In this document: positions 26,535-36,855 of the stretch, in pieces
How the letters are laid out: each line of letters opens with the position of its first letter
Position numbering within the stretch: the first letter of the stretch is position 1
Origin: Streptomyces graminofaciens
Lineage (GTDB): Bacteria; Actinomycetota; Actinomycetes; Streptomycetales; Streptomycetaceae
NCBI RefSeq assembly: GCF_030294945.1
Contig: NZ_AP018448.1
Span: forward strand, 11,132,501-11,196,500
Direction: 5' to 3'
Length of the DNA stretch: 64,000 nucleotides
Program-made: the position numbers and the translations under genes
Notes under the pieces: model-generated
What the model was told of the DNA's origin: nothing
What the model saw: the letters and a program-made list of their open reading frames with translations, nothing else
Databases searched by the model: none

Positions 26535-26579
26535 TATGTGAATCTCCACTCGCATGCAATGTGAATTGCACTTCACATA
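26535..26579. promoter_or_regulatory. Operator region between tetR and the aromatic operon
   Basis: TATGTGAA (26535-26542) pairs with TTCACATA (26572-26579), and an inner TGTGAA-N6-TTCACA palindrome occupies 26560-26577. This fits a TetR operator pair controlling both divergent transcripts. Confidence 0.6.
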
Positions 26580-26668
26580 TGGGCCTCGGCGCGCAAGGTC
26601 GAGCCGTGCCCCCCTCTCTTCCCACCTCACCCCTCGCAACGGCGCGGGGCTGTTCCTGGAGGTGTCTC

Positions 26669-28225
26669 ATGGCTCCCCTCTACGACATCGCCGTCGTCGG
26701 CTACGGGCCGACAGGCCTCACCGCCGCGTCCCTGCTCGGCCGGCTCGGCCACCGGGTGGTGGTCTGTGAGCGCTGGCCCGCTCTGTACGGGCTGCCCAGA
26801 CTCACCCACATCGACGACGAGACCGCCCGGACCGTGCAGGCGGCCGGTGATGTCGACGAAGCGTTGTGTGACTCGTCGCTGTGCCAGTACGTGTGGGTCA
26901 ACGGCAAGGGCGAGAACCTTGTGAACATCCCGGCGAACCCCGATGGCCCGATGGGGTATCCGGATCACATCTCCATGTATCAGCCGGATGTGGAGAGCGC
27001 GATCGACAAGCGGTTGCGCGGCTACGGCACGGTCGACGTCCGTCAGGGCTGGGCGGTCACCGGCCTCGACCAGGACGACGACGGTGTCAACCTGCGTCTG
27101 CGCGGCTGGAACGCCGACGCCATGTGCGCGGACGGACCGCACGACACCGTCCGGGCCCGCTATGTGATCGCCGCCGACGGCAGCCGCAGCGGGATCCGTG
27201 AACTGCTCGGCGTGGAGCGCCAGGACTTCGGCTTCAACGAGCAGTGGGTCAACGTGGACGCCGAGTGGCTGCGCCCCCAGCCCCCGGAGTTCGCATACGG
27301 CACCCAGTACTGCGACCCCGCGCGCGGGCACATGACCATCAACATCGGCGCGACGCGTCAGCGCTTCGAGTTCGCCCTGCTGCCGGGCGAGACCCGCGAG
27401 GAGATGACCGTTCCGGAGACCTCCTGGCGGCTCCTGCGCGAGTACCACGACCTCGGCCCGGAGGACGTGCGGATCATCCGGCAGCTGGTCTACGGCTTCG
27501 AGGCCCGCATCGCCACCCGCTGGCGCACCGGCAGGGTCTTCCTGGCCGGCGATGCCGCCCACACCATGCCGCCGTACCTCGGCCAGGGCGCGTGCAGCGG
27601 CCTGCGCGACGCCACCAACCTCGCCTGGAAACTCCACCTCGTCCTCGGCGGCCTGGCACCCGACGCACTCCTGGACACCTACGAGAGCGAGCGCCGCCCG
27701 CACGTCACGGCGATCACCCACGCGGCGATCGGCCTGGGCAAGGTCGCCAACACGCACGACACCGAGGCCGCCGCGGCCCGGGACGCGGCCTTCTTCGCCG
27801 GCAAGGTGCCCCCGCCGCCGCCGTTCCCGCCGCTGAGCGGCGGGGTGCTGCGCAAGGAAGCCGGCACGCCGGTGGGCACCCTCACCCCCCAGGGCCGCAT
27901 CCGTCTGCCCGACGGCCGCACCGGACGCCTCGACGACCTGACCGGATACGGCTTCACCCTGGTCACCACCGAGGATCCCGCCGATGCCCTGGGGCCTGAG
28001 CGGCTCGCCCGGTTGGAGCGCCTGGGCTGCGCCGTGGTCGCCCTCGACACGGTCGAGGACCTCGACGGACGGCACCACGAGTACCTCCACCTGCTCGGCG
28101 CGGTCGCGTATCTGGCGCGTCCCGACTTCGTGCTGTTCGGTACGGCGGTCGACACCGCGGGCCTGGGCACTTTGGTGGACGACCTCGACGCCGCGCTGTC
28201 CGGAACAGTGGGTGCGGCCGTATGA
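26669..28225 (+). CDS. FAD-dependent aromatic monooxygenase (PheA/MhpA type)
   Basis: A 518-residue class A flavoprotein monooxygenase. Three family motifs are seen: VVGYGPTGLTAAS (FAD ADP-binding GxGxxG) at the N-terminus, VIAADGSRSGIRELLG (DG motif) and GRVFLAGDAAHTMPPYLGQG (GD motif). The C-terminal thioredoxin-like extension (about 420-518) is typical of PheA/MhpA enzymes acting on phenols. The ATG follows CTGGAGG. It would hydroxylate a phenolic or resorcinol-like ring, feeding the dioxygenase three genes on. The stop overlaps the hydrolase start (ATGA). Exact substrate unknown. Confidence 0.85.
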   Translation: MAPLYDIAVVGYGPTGLTAASLLGRLGHRVVVCERWPALYGLPRLTHIDDETARTVQAAGDVDEALCDSSLCQYVWVNGKGENLVNIPANPDGPMGYPDHISMYQPDVESAIDKRLRGYGTVDVRQGWAVTGLDQDDDGVNLRLRGWNADAMCADGPHDTVRARYVIAADGSRSGIRELLGVERQDFGFNEQWVNVDAEWLRPQPPEFAYGTQYCDPARGHMTINIGATRQRFEFALLPGETREEMTVPETSWRLLREYHDLGPEDVRIIRQLVYGFEARIATRWRTGRVFLAGDAAHTMPPYLGQGACSGLRDATNLAWKLHLVLGGLAPDALLDTYESERRPHVTAITHAAIGLGKVANTHDTEAAAARDAAFFAGKVPPPPPFPPLSGGVLRKEAGTPVGTLTPQGRIRLPDGRTGRLDDLTGYGFTLVTTEDPADALGPERLARLERLGCAVVALDTVEDLDGRHHEYLHLLGAVAYLARPDFVLFGTAVDTAGLGTLVDDLDAALSGTVGAAV

Positions 28226-29319
28226 CGAACGGAGATCCCCAAGTGGGGGCCGAGCTGCCGCCGTTGGTCGCCGCCCAGCACCGGGCCATGCCTTTCACCC
28301 GGCTCACCGACTGTGGCATGGACCCCGCCGACGCCCGACGACTGCTCGCCGACACCATTGCCGGAATCCCGTGGCAGGATGCCGCCGCGCTGGTCGCCGA
28401 CGTACAACTGGAGCGCGCGCGGTCGGCGGAGGCCGCGGGGCACAGCACCACCGCCCGGCAGGCGCGCCGGTTCGCCTCCGCGGCCCTGATGTTCGCGCAG
28501 ATGGCGTACCAGAGGGACACCCCTGAGAAGCGGGAGCTGTATGCCCGGCACACCGCCGCGACCGCAGCTCTCGCACCCGGCGTGGAGCGGGTGGAGGTCA
28601 CTCACCGCGGCGGCGTCCTCGGCGGCTGGCTGTGCCTGCCGGAGGACGCACCGCCCCGGGCCACCGTCATCGTGTGGGGCGGTCTGAGCGGTTGGGGAGC
28701 CGCGTATCTGCCCATCGCCGACGCGTACACCGAGCGCGGCCTGGCCTGTCTGTTGGCGGAAGGCCCCGGCCAGGGCGAGTCGCGGCTGGGGCACGGGCTG
28801 TACGTCGACGAGCGAGTCACTGACGGCTTTGCCCGCTTCGTCGACCTGGTCGAGGCCGATCCCCGCCTCGCCGGTGCCATCGGCGTCCAGGGCGTCAGCT
28901 TCGGCGGCCTGTTCGCCGCCCACCTGGCCGCCGTCGATCCGCGCGTCGGCGCGGTGGTCGTCAACGGTGCTCCAGCCGTACCGACCATCCCGGAATTCCG
29001 TACCGCCCGCGAGCAGATGGCCGCCGTGGTCGGCACCGACGACCTGGACCGGGTGACGGAGGTCATGGACGGCCTGCGCTTCGACCCGGACAAGCACCAC
29101 ATCGGCTGCCCGCTCCTCCTGCTGCACGGTGGCCGCGACCCCCTGGCCCGCTACGAGGACCAGGAGCCGTTCCTCCGCGCCGCCGACCCCGCCACCTCCA
29201 AGGTGCGGATCTGGCCCGACGGCGAGCACACCCTCTACAACCACGCGGCCGAACGCGACGCGCTCACCGGTGACTGGTTCAGCGACCTCCTCGCCGGCCG
29301 AGCCACCCCGAAACGTTAG
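28222..29319 (+). CDS. Alpha/beta hydrolase of the FrsA/2,6-dihydroxypseudooxynicotine hydrolase type
   Basis: A 365-residue protein: a helical N-terminal cap domain (about 1-125) and an alpha/beta-hydrolase core with the nucleophile Ser in GVSFGGLFAA, an HGGRDPLARYED acid region and His in DGEHTLYNH. This layout is shared with 2,6-dihydroxypseudooxynicotine hydrolase, which cuts a carbon-carbon bond between a dihydroxylated ring and an acyl side chain. In this operon a similar cut would free a trihydroxybenzene for the intradiol dioxygenase. That is inference; it could also be a plain esterase. Confidence 0.75.
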   Translation: MTNGDPQVGAELPPLVAAQHRAMPFTRLTDCGMDPADARRLLADTIAGIPWQDAAALVADVQLERARSAEAAGHSTTARQARRFASAALMFAQMAYQRDTPEKRELYARHTAATAALAPGVERVEVTHRGGVLGGWLCLPEDAPPRATVIVWGGLSGWGAAYLPIADAYTERGLACLLAEGPGQGESRLGHGLYVDERVTDGFARFVDLVEADPRLAGAIGVQGVSFGGLFAAHLAAVDPRVGAVVVNGAPAVPTIPEFRTAREQMAAVVGTDDLDRVTEVMDGLRFDPDKHHIGCPLLLLHGGRDPLARYEDQEPFLRAADPATSKVRIWPDGEHTLYNHAAERDALTGDWFSDLLAGRATPKR

Positions 29320-29328
29320 GAACACCAA

Positions 29329-30194
29329 GTGGACTTCACCGTCGAGACCGCCACCGACGCGGTGGTGGAGAGCTTCCGGGAGACCAAGGACCAGCGGCTG
29401 CGCCAGGTCATGGAGAGTCTGACCCGCCACCTCCATGACTTCGTGCGGGACATCGAACCCACGATGGAGGAATGGGAAGCCGCGATCGGCTTCCTCACCG
29501 CCGTCGGTCAGACGTGCGACGACACCCGCCAGGAGTTCGTCCTGCTCTCCGACGTCCTGGGCGTCTCCATGCTCGTCGAGACCCTGAACGGGGCCGAGGA
29601 GGGAACCGAGAGCACCGTCCTCGGCCCCTTCCACATGACCGAGTCGCCCCGCCGCGAGCTCGGCGACTCCATCGACCTCCTCGGCACCGGCCGCCCGTGT
29701 GTGGTGTCCGGCCGCGTGCTCGCCGCCGACGGCACGCCGCTGCCGGACACCGAACTCGACGTGTGGCAGTGCACCGAGGACGGCTTCTACGACGTGCAAC
29801 AGCCCGACGTACAGCCACCGGGAAACGGCCGCGGACTGTTCCGTACGGACGGCGAGGGCCGCTACTGGTTCCGTACCGTCGTCCCCTCCCACTATCCGAT
29901 ACCCACCGACGGACCCGTCGGCCGCCTCCTCGAAGCCACCGGCCGGCACCCCTACCGGCCCGCCCACATCCACTTCGTCGCGAGTGCCGGTCACCACCTG
30001 CCGGTCACCACCCACGCGTTCGTCGCGGGCAGCCCGTACGTCGACTCCGACGCGGTCTTCGCGGTCAAGCGGGGCCTGATCACCGACTTCACCGAGTCGT
30101 ACGAGGAGCAGGAGGCCGAGCGCTTCGGCGTGAGCGTGCCCTTCACACACGCCAGGTTCGACATCGTGCTGGCCCCGGAAGCAGAGTCGGCACG

Positions 30195-30198
<4 letters not shown>
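29329..30198 (+). CDS. Intradiol ring-cleavage dioxygenase, probable hydroxyquinol 1,2-dioxygenase
   Basis: A 289-residue enzyme with the helical dimerisation domain of catechol/hydroxyquinol dioxygenases (about 1-100) and the non-heme Fe(III) domain. Likely iron ligands are visible as Tyr in TEDGFYDVQ, Tyr in GRYWFRTVVPSHYP and the two His in RPAHIHF. The GTG start has AGGA upstream. The adjacent maleylacetate reductase indicates hydroxyquinol rather than catechol as substrate, since only hydroxyquinol ring opening yields maleylacetate. The gene overlaps its neighbour by four bases. Confidence 0.87.
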
Positions 30199-31250
<1,052 letters not shown>

Positions 31251-31299
31251 GCGGGCCTTCACGGACATCTGCCACACATCACCACACCCGGAGAGTCAA

Positions 31300-32058
31300 A
31301 TGATCAAGTTGGTGGCCGCCGTACGGCGGCGTCCCGGTATGACGCACGCCGAGTTCGCCGAGTACATCGAGAAGGTGCACGGCGGGATAGCTCTCGCCGA
31401 CAAGCTGACCGTGCGCAAGTACGTCCAGAACCACGTGCTCGACGGCGCCTACGGGGCGCTCGGGGACGTGGGCTACCAGGTGAAGCTGCCTCGAGACTCC
31501 GTGACCGAGCTGTACTTCGACGACCTCGAATCCATGGGGCAGACCTTCGCGGCCCCGTATTCGCGCGAGGTCGTCGGCCCGGACGCGGTCAACTTCAGCG
31601 ACCAGCCGGCCGCACTCAGCCTGCTCGTCGAGGAGAGCGAGGCCGAGGCGCCCCGATCCGCAACCGGCAAGGTGAAGATCCTCCACTTCCTCAAGGCCGC
31701 CGACGGGCTCGCCCCGGAGGCCTTCCAGAAGGGCCTGCGACGGACGTACGAGGACCTGCTCGCCGACCCGGCCGGGCCCGCCCGGTACGTGCGCGGCCAT
31801 GAGTGGAACACGGCCCTCCCCGGGGACGGCATGGCCGCGTACTTCGGAGGCGTGTCGGAGCAGCCCGCGTACGACGCCTACTCCGCCCTGTGGTTCGACG
31901 AGGTGGAGGCCCTGACCGGCTTCCGCGCCTGGCAGGAGGCCCTGGCCGGGCACGCGGAGAAGCGCGGTGCGCATTTCCAGCCCTCGCTGTCCTTCTTCCT
32001 CCTCACCCGTGAGGTCGTGATCTTCGACGACCTGGCCGACGGAGGCGCCGCGTCGTGA
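31300..32058 (+). CDS. Double EthD-like domain protein
   Basis: A 252-residue protein formed by two ferredoxin-like EthD-type halves: residues about 1-115 (KLVAAVRRRPGMTHAEFAEYI...H) and about 125-245 (KVKILHFLKAADGLAPEAFQ). EthD-family proteins act in oxidation or processing of hydrophobic and aromatic compounds, often without a known catalytic role. It is the last gene of the aromatic operon, 49 bases after the reductase. It might be an isomerase, lactone-forming enzyme or chaperone-like helper; the sequence does not say which. Confidence 0.72.
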   Translation: MIKLVAAVRRRPGMTHAEFAEYIEKVHGGIALADKLTVRKYVQNHVLDGAYGALGDVGYQVKLPRDSVTELYFDDLESMGQTFAAPYSREVVGPDAVNFSDQPAALSLLVEESEAEAPRSATGKVKILHFLKAADGLAPEAFQKGLRRTYEDLLADPAGPARYVRGHEWNTALPGDGMAAYFGGVSEQPAYDAYSALWFDEVEALTGFRAWQEALAGHAEKRGAHFQPSLSFFLLTREVVIFDDLADGGAAS

Positions 32059-32136
32059 CTTCGTAGGACGGATCGTCGTAGGCCTGCAGCCGGCACTGTG
32101 GACGCCCGCCCCAGGGCGCGCATGGCGCCTCGAAGA

Positions 32137-33117
32137 TCAGAGAGGCGCATCCCCACGCAACAGACCTCGGGCACGCAGTTCCGCCCAGAGTTCTCGAGGC
32201 ACCCCCTCGCGGTGCAGTGCCGCGTTCCGCGTCACCTCGGCCGCCGTTCCCATACCCGGAGTCACGCTGACGACGGCGGGGTGGGTGAGGGGGAAGACGA
32301 TCGCGGCGGCCGGGAGCGTCGTGCCGTGATCGTCGCACAGCTCGGCGATGGCCGAGGCGCGGGCCACGACGGCCGGCGGGGCGTCGCGGTAGTCGTACTT
32401 GAGTCCTGCCGCGGGCCGTTCCGCGGCGAGCAACCCCGAGTTGAACACCCCGGCCGCGACAACGCCCTTGCCCATCGCCTCGGCCGCCGGCAGGACGTCG
32501 TCCAGGGCCGACTGGTCGAGGAGGGTGTAGCGGCCCGCCAACATCACCACGTCGGCGGCGGTTTCCCGGAGGAACCGCGCGAGCATCGCCGACTGGTTCA
32601 TTCCGGCGCCGATGGCACCCACGACGCCCTGATCCCGCAACTCGGCGAGCGCGGGCATGGCCTCTTCCGCCGCCTGCCGCCAGTGGTCGTCGGGGTCATG
32701 GAGGTACACGATGTCCAGCCGGTCCAGGCCGGTGCGTCGCAGTGTCTCCTCGATGGAGCGCAGCACTCCGTCTCTGCTGAAGTCCCACTCCCTGCGCAGG
32801 TCGTCCCGTACGGCGAACCCTTCGGTGTCGACTCCTCGCGGGTGTTCGTTGGGGACGAGCAGTCGTCCGACCTTGGAGGAGACCGCGTATTCCTGTCGCG
32901 GCCGACCGAGGAGGAAGGCGCCCAGCCTTGCCTCTGCGAGACCCAGCCCGTAGTGGGGGGCGGTGTCGAAGTACCGGATACCCGCGTCCCATGCCGCTGC
33001 GAGCGCGGCTGCCGCGTCGGGGTCCGGGGTGACGCGGTAGAGGTTCCCGATGGCCGATGTGCCGAAGCCCAACTCGGTGAGTTCCAGCGGGGCGTTCGGG
33101 ATCTTACGAGATCTCAT
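32137..33117 (-). CDS. Aldo/keto reductase, second probable L-fucose dehydrogenase
   Basis: A 326-residue aldo/keto reductase, a diverged paralogue of the gene at 180-1220. The tetrad is present: Asp and Tyr in FDTAPHYGLGLAE, Lys in SSKVGRLL and His in YLHDPDDHW. It shares the GMNQSA and AGRYTLLDQ blocks. The ATG is followed by MRSRKIPNAPLELTELGFG. It is the last gene of the second sugar locus, 29 bases after the lactonase. Two such enzymes suggest different sugars (for example L-fucose and L-galactose or D-arabinose) or different inducers. Confidence 0.82.
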   Translation of the reverse strand: MRSRKIPNAPLELTELGFGTSAIGNLYRVTPDPDAAAALAAAWDAGIRYFDTAPHYGLGLAEARLGAFLLGRPRQEYAVSSKVGRLLVPNEHPRGVDTEGFAVRDDLRREWDFSRDGVLRSIEETLRRTGLDRLDIVYLHDPDDHWRQAAEEAMPALAELRDQGVVGAIGAGMNQSAMLARFLRETAADVVMLAGRYTLLDQSALDDVLPAAEAMGKGVVAAGVFNSGLLAAERPAAGLKYDYRDAPPAVVARASAIAELCDDHGTTLPAAAIVFPLTHPAVVSVTPGMGTAAEVTRNAALHREGVPRELWAELRARGLLRGDAPL

Positions 33118-33146
33118 GTGTCCTTCTGTCGGGCTGTCGGGTGGGC

Positions 33147-34019
33147 TCACAGACGGTAGAAGCGGGTGGCGGTGCCTCCCAGCACCGCTGCGCGCTCGCC
33201 GGGGGAGCAGTCCTGGAGCAGTTCCTCGACAGTGGCGGCCCAGCGGCCCCAGCCTCCGGCGAGTTGGCACAGTGGCCAGTCGGACCCGAACATGAGCCGC
33301 TCGGGCCCGAAGGCGGACAGCAGCACCTCCCACACGGGACGGATGTCGCCGGTCGTCCACGCTGCCCAGTCCGCCTCGGTGACGAGCCCGGACACCTTGC
33401 ACGTCACCTGGGGCTGGGCCGCGAGCCGCCGTATCTGCCGCTCCCACTCGCCGAGTTCGCCGTCCGCGACGGACGGCTTGCCGGCGTGGTCGAGTACCAG
33501 CGGGAGATCCGGATGGTCTTCGGCGAGCTTGACGGCCGACGGCAGCTGGTGCGCGTAGACCAGCACGTCATAGGCGAGGTCGCGCTCAAGTACCGCCCGC
33601 AGGCCCCGAGTCACGTCGGGGCGTTGCAGCCAACCGGGGGCGGATTCGCCCTGGACGAGGTGGCGCAGTGACCGCAGGTACGGGCCGCCCGGCCCGGCGA
33701 GAAGAGCGTCGAGAGTGTCACCGATCCCGGGATCGGTGAGATCGGTCCAGCCGACGACGGCGCCGACGAGCGGTTCCCGTTCCGCGAGGACGAGGAGTTC
33801 CTCGGTCTCCGGCAGGGAGGTCAGGCACTGCACGACCACGGTGGTACGGAGCCGGTGACCGGCGATCGCGCGGGTCGTGTCCGCGGCCAGGTCGGCGAGC
33901 GTGAAGGAACGTCGGATCGGCGCGAGGGCCGGTTCGTCGAGCCATGGCTGCGGACGTCGCTCGAGATTCCAGAGGTGGTGATGGGCGTCGACGAGGGCGG
34001 AGGCGTCGGGCTCGGGCAT
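33147..34019 (-). CDS. Amidohydrolase-2 family, second probable L-fuconolactonase
   Basis: A 290-residue paralogue of the lactonase at 1525-2433. VDAHHHLWNLE holds the HxH metal site; RHLVQGESAPGW, LVLDHAGKP and RLMFGSDWPLC are the other motifs. The ATG at 34019 is chosen because homologous sequence begins within a few residues of it; the open frame beyond runs through a simple Pro/Arg-coding repeat. GGAG lies just before the start. It pairs with the aldo/keto reductase downstream. Confidence 0.82.
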   Translation of the reverse strand: MPEPDASALVDAHHHLWNLERRPQPWLDEPALAPIRRSFTLADLAADTTRAIAGHRLRTTVVVQCLTSLPETEELLVLAEREPLVGAVVGWTDLTDPGIGDTLDALLAGPGGPYLRSLRHLVQGESAPGWLQRPDVTRGLRAVLERDLAYDVLVYAHQLPSAVKLAEDHPDLPLVLDHAGKPSVADGELGEWERQIRRLAAQPQVTCKVSGLVTEADWAAWTTGDIRPVWEVLLSAFGPERLMFGSDWPLCQLAGGWGRWAATVEELLQDCSPGERAAVLGGTATRFYRL

Positions 34020-34029
34020 GGGAGGCTCC

Positions 34030-34077
34030 GGGGCGGCGGGGCGGCGGGGCGGCGGGGCGGCGGGGCGGCTGGGCGGC
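34030..34077. repeat. Octanucleotide tandem repeat GGGGCGGC
   Basis: Five perfect copies (34030-34069) and a sixth with one change (34070-34077), immediately upstream of the second lactonase gene. The G-rich strand has regularly spaced G4 runs. Such arrays vary in copy number by slippage. Confidence 0.85.
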
Positions 34078-34170
34078 GGTCGTGGGAGGGCGCTGGTTGT
34101 GACGACGGCCCCGTCGGGCCGGCAGCTGACCTGCCGGCCGTCGAGGGGCCGTCGCCTCACACACGGAATG

Positions 34171-36855
34171 TCACTGGATCGTCCAGAGCTGGTTGCTCTG
34201 GTTCAGCGGTGTCCACTGGTCGAGCGCTGCCCCGTTGGCGGTCGAGCCGCCCGAGGCCTCCAAGGCCTGCTTGCTCTTGAAGTTGCGGATGACGTATCCG
34301 CTGCTGGTCGACTCGAAGTACCAGAGCTGGTTGTTGCCACCGTTGTAGGTGTACTGGATGAGCGCCGCGCCCTTGGCACGGGAGCCGTTGGCGACATCCA
34401 GGACCTTGCCGCTGTTGCGGTTGACGATCTTGTAGAGGTTGCCGCTGACCCGCACGATGTTCCACTGCTGGTTGGTGCCCGAGTTGCTCTGCCACTGGAT
34501 CACGTTGGCGTTGTCCGTGGTCGCAGCCTGGTAGACGTCGGCCAGCAGACCGCTGTTGACGTTCTTGATCGTGTAGTAAGTCGACGCGTTGAAGGACGGT
34601 GTGGTGCCCGAGTTCTCCAGCGCGGTGCCGGCCTGCTGCACGCTGAAGTCGTCGATGTAGAAGTAGGCGCCGTCGGTCTTGGCGACCCGCACGTACCGGA
34701 ACTTCTGTCGTGCGTCGATCTTGGCCGTCAGCGTCGAGGTGTACGGGAGGGTCGCGGCGTCCTGGCGTCCCAGCACCGTGTAGTCGGCGAAGCTGGGGTC
34801 GTTTGAGCCTCGTATCTCGAAGTTGCTGCGGGTTTCCGGCTGGTCGATGTCCTGGCGGGTGGTGAAGGAGAACTGGCCGAGTTGGTACGCGCTGTCGAGG
34901 TCGACCTGCCACCAGGCCGAGGTGTCGCTACCGGTGGGGGACCAGCCGGTCGCCGGGTCGTTGTCATTGGCCTTGGGCGGCGCCCAGCCGGAGTTGAAGA
35001 CGGAGGACGCGGTGGCCGTCTTGCCGTAGGCGAGATTGATCTTCGCCAGCAGTCCGCGGTAGGCCGACTGCAGACCCGAGGCCTGCATCACCGCGGTTCC
35101 GGTGGTCGTGTTGTTGGAGAGGGTGACGTTGGGGCCGTTGGCGTTGCGGATGATGAAGTCGGTGTTGTTCGACAGGACGTTGTTCGCAACGGTCATGTTG
35201 CTCGAGCCCTCGTCGAGATAGATGCCGCCCACGCCCGAGGAGCACGCGGTGGGTGTGCGAACCACATCGTGGATGTAATTGTTGTTGATCACCGTGCCGG
35301 GGTCGTTGGAGAGGTGGTAGATGCCCGACGTGTCGCACAGCATCGTTTCGACGTTGGCGATGCGGTTGTAGCTGATGGAGTTGTCACCCAGCGCGTTGGC
35401 GGCCGACTGCCAGCCCCAGCCCAGGGAGATCGCGGCCCACGGGGAGTCGGAGATGTCGTTGTGGTCGATGGTGGTGCCGTGCACGAAGCCCGCGTTGATG
35501 CCTGCGGTGCCGTAGTAGTCCTGACCGGTGTGGGTGATCAGGTTGTTGGTGACGGTGACACCGCTGACGACCTCGCGTGCGTCCTCGCCCGCGGGTGAGG
35601 CGGGCGGGTTGTACACGGTGTGGTACTCGACGTCGGGATCCGAGAACTTGCCCACCATGATCCCGTTGCCCGAGATGTCCTGGACGACATTGCCGGTCAC
35701 GGCGGAGTCGTGGACGCCGTGGTGCAGGTCCAGGGCGGTCGAGCCCATCTTGGTGAAGGTGTTGCCGGTGAAGGACAGGTTGTCGGCGTTCGCGGCGTAG
35801 ACACCGGCCGGCGGGCGGTTGACGTACTGCTTGTTGGTGGGATCGGCGGAGATGTTGTAGTTGCCGCCCTGGCCGTTGAGCAGGCCGTTGTCGCTCGCCT
35901 CGGTCCAGTTGGTCTGGGTGAAGGTGATGCCGGAGAACCGCAGGTTGTGGACAGGAGAGCCGAGGCTGTCGCCCTTGACGTCGAAGAGGGTCTGCAGTGT
36001 CGGGACCTGCACGGTGGCCGACGTCATGGTCTCCCCCGGCCGGGGGAGGTAGTAGAGCGTCTGCGCGTCCTTGTCGAGGTAGAACTCACCGGGCTCGGTG
36101 AGGAATTCACGGGCGTTCTCGAAGTGCAGGGGAGAGCCGTTGGACAGCAGCGGGAACGGTCGCTGGAAGAGGATGCCGGCCTCGTGGTCCTGGATCGAGA
36201 GGGCCGCCATGCCACCGCTGTTGGTGTACGACTTCAGCCGCAGGTAGTTCTCGGCCCACTGCAGTTGCAGCACCATCTCGACTCGGTCGAAGTGGTCCCA
36301 GCCCGCGATCTGGGAGCTGAGGACCTTCAGGGTCTTGGCCGTCTTGTCGCTGGCCTGGAGCTGGAAGTTCGAGCCGACGTCCGGGTAGCGGGCGCGGGTG
36401 GCGCGCACACCATTGACGTACAGCTGGCGGAAGTCGATGGCGCCGACCGAGGCCTTGTACTGGCCGTTGCTCGCCGAGGTCCAGCCGGTGATCGTCTTGG
36501 CGCTGGTGACGACCGGTGTTTCCGAGCCGTAGGCCTTGTAGATGACGGAGTGGCCGTTGGTGCCCGAGTCCGCGGTCGTGAAGTCGACCGTGGAGGTGAG
36601 CGGGTAGGTACCGCCGCGCAGGTTCACGACGATGTCACCGGACATGGCCGAGTTGACCGTCCGGACCGCGTTGCGGGCCTTCTCGATCGTCTTGAAGGCC
36701 GATGCCGTACTGGTTCCCGAGTTGCTGTCGCTGCCGCCTGTGGGATCGACGTAGAAGTTGACATCGGCCGCGTACGCCGACTGCGCGGGCAGCACCACGA
36801 ACGATGCCACCAGCAACGTCTGAAGCATTCCTATGACAAACCGTGCGGGTCTCAT
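34171..36855 (-). CDS. Secreted parallel beta-helix glycosidase (GH141-like) with F5/8C-like and ricin-type domains
   Basis: An 894-residue protein from the ATG at 36855 (AAAGGAG upstream). Signal peptide about 1-30 (LLVASFVVLPAQSAYA). FYVDPTGGSDSNSGTSTASA and FKTIEKARNAVR open a right-handed beta-helix domain (about 32-600) with NG/NN-rich turns (VTGNVVQDISGNGIMVG). An F5/8C-like sandwich (about 605-740; ATGWSPTGSDTSAWWQVDLD) and a ricin trefoil (about 755-894) follow. The N-terminal block resembles GH141, a family with alpha-L-fucosidase activity, which would suit this locus; a polysaccharide lyase is the alternative. The frame is open upstream into the mutarotase without a stop. Confidence 0.72.
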   Translation of the reverse strand: MRPARFVIGMLQTLLVASFVVLPAQSAYAADVNFYVDPTGGSDSNSGTSTASAFKTIEKARNAVRTVNSAMSGDIVVNLRGGTYPLTSTVDFTTADSGTNGHSVIYKAYGSETPVVTSAKTITGWTSASNGQYKASVGAIDFRQLYVNGVRATRARYPDVGSNFQLQASDKTAKTLKVLSSQIAGWDHFDRVEMVLQLQWAENYLRLKSYTNSGGMAALSIQDHEAGILFQRPFPLLSNGSPLHFENAREFLTEPGEFYLDKDAQTLYYLPRPGETMTSATVQVPTLQTLFDVKGDSLGSPVHNLRFSGITFTQTNWTEASDNGLLNGQGGNYNISADPTNKQYVNRPPAGVYAANADNLSFTGNTFTKMGSTALDLHHGVHDSAVTGNVVQDISGNGIMVGKFSDPDVEYHTVYNPPASPAGEDAREVVSGVTVTNNLITHTGQDYYGTAGINAGFVHGTTIDHNDISDSPWAAISLGWGWQSAANALGDNSISYNRIANVETMLCDTSGIYHLSNDPGTVINNNYIHDVVRTPTACSSGVGGIYLDEGSSNMTVANNVLSNNTDFIIRNANGPNVTLSNNTTTGTAVMQASGLQSAYRGLLAKINLAYGKTATASSVFNSGWAPPKANDNDPATGWSPTGSDTSAWWQVDLDSAYQLGQFSFTTRQDIDQPETRSNFEIRGSNDPSFADYTVLGRQDAATLPYTSTLTAKIDARQKFRYVRVAKTDGAYFYIDDFSVQQAGTALENSGTTPSFNASTYYTIKNVNSGLLADVYQAATTDNANVIQWQSNSGTNQQWNIVRVSGNLYKIVNRNSGKVLDVANGSRAKGAALIQYTYNGGNNQLWYFESTSSGYVIRNFKSKQALEASGGSTANGAALDQWTPLNQSNQLWTIQ

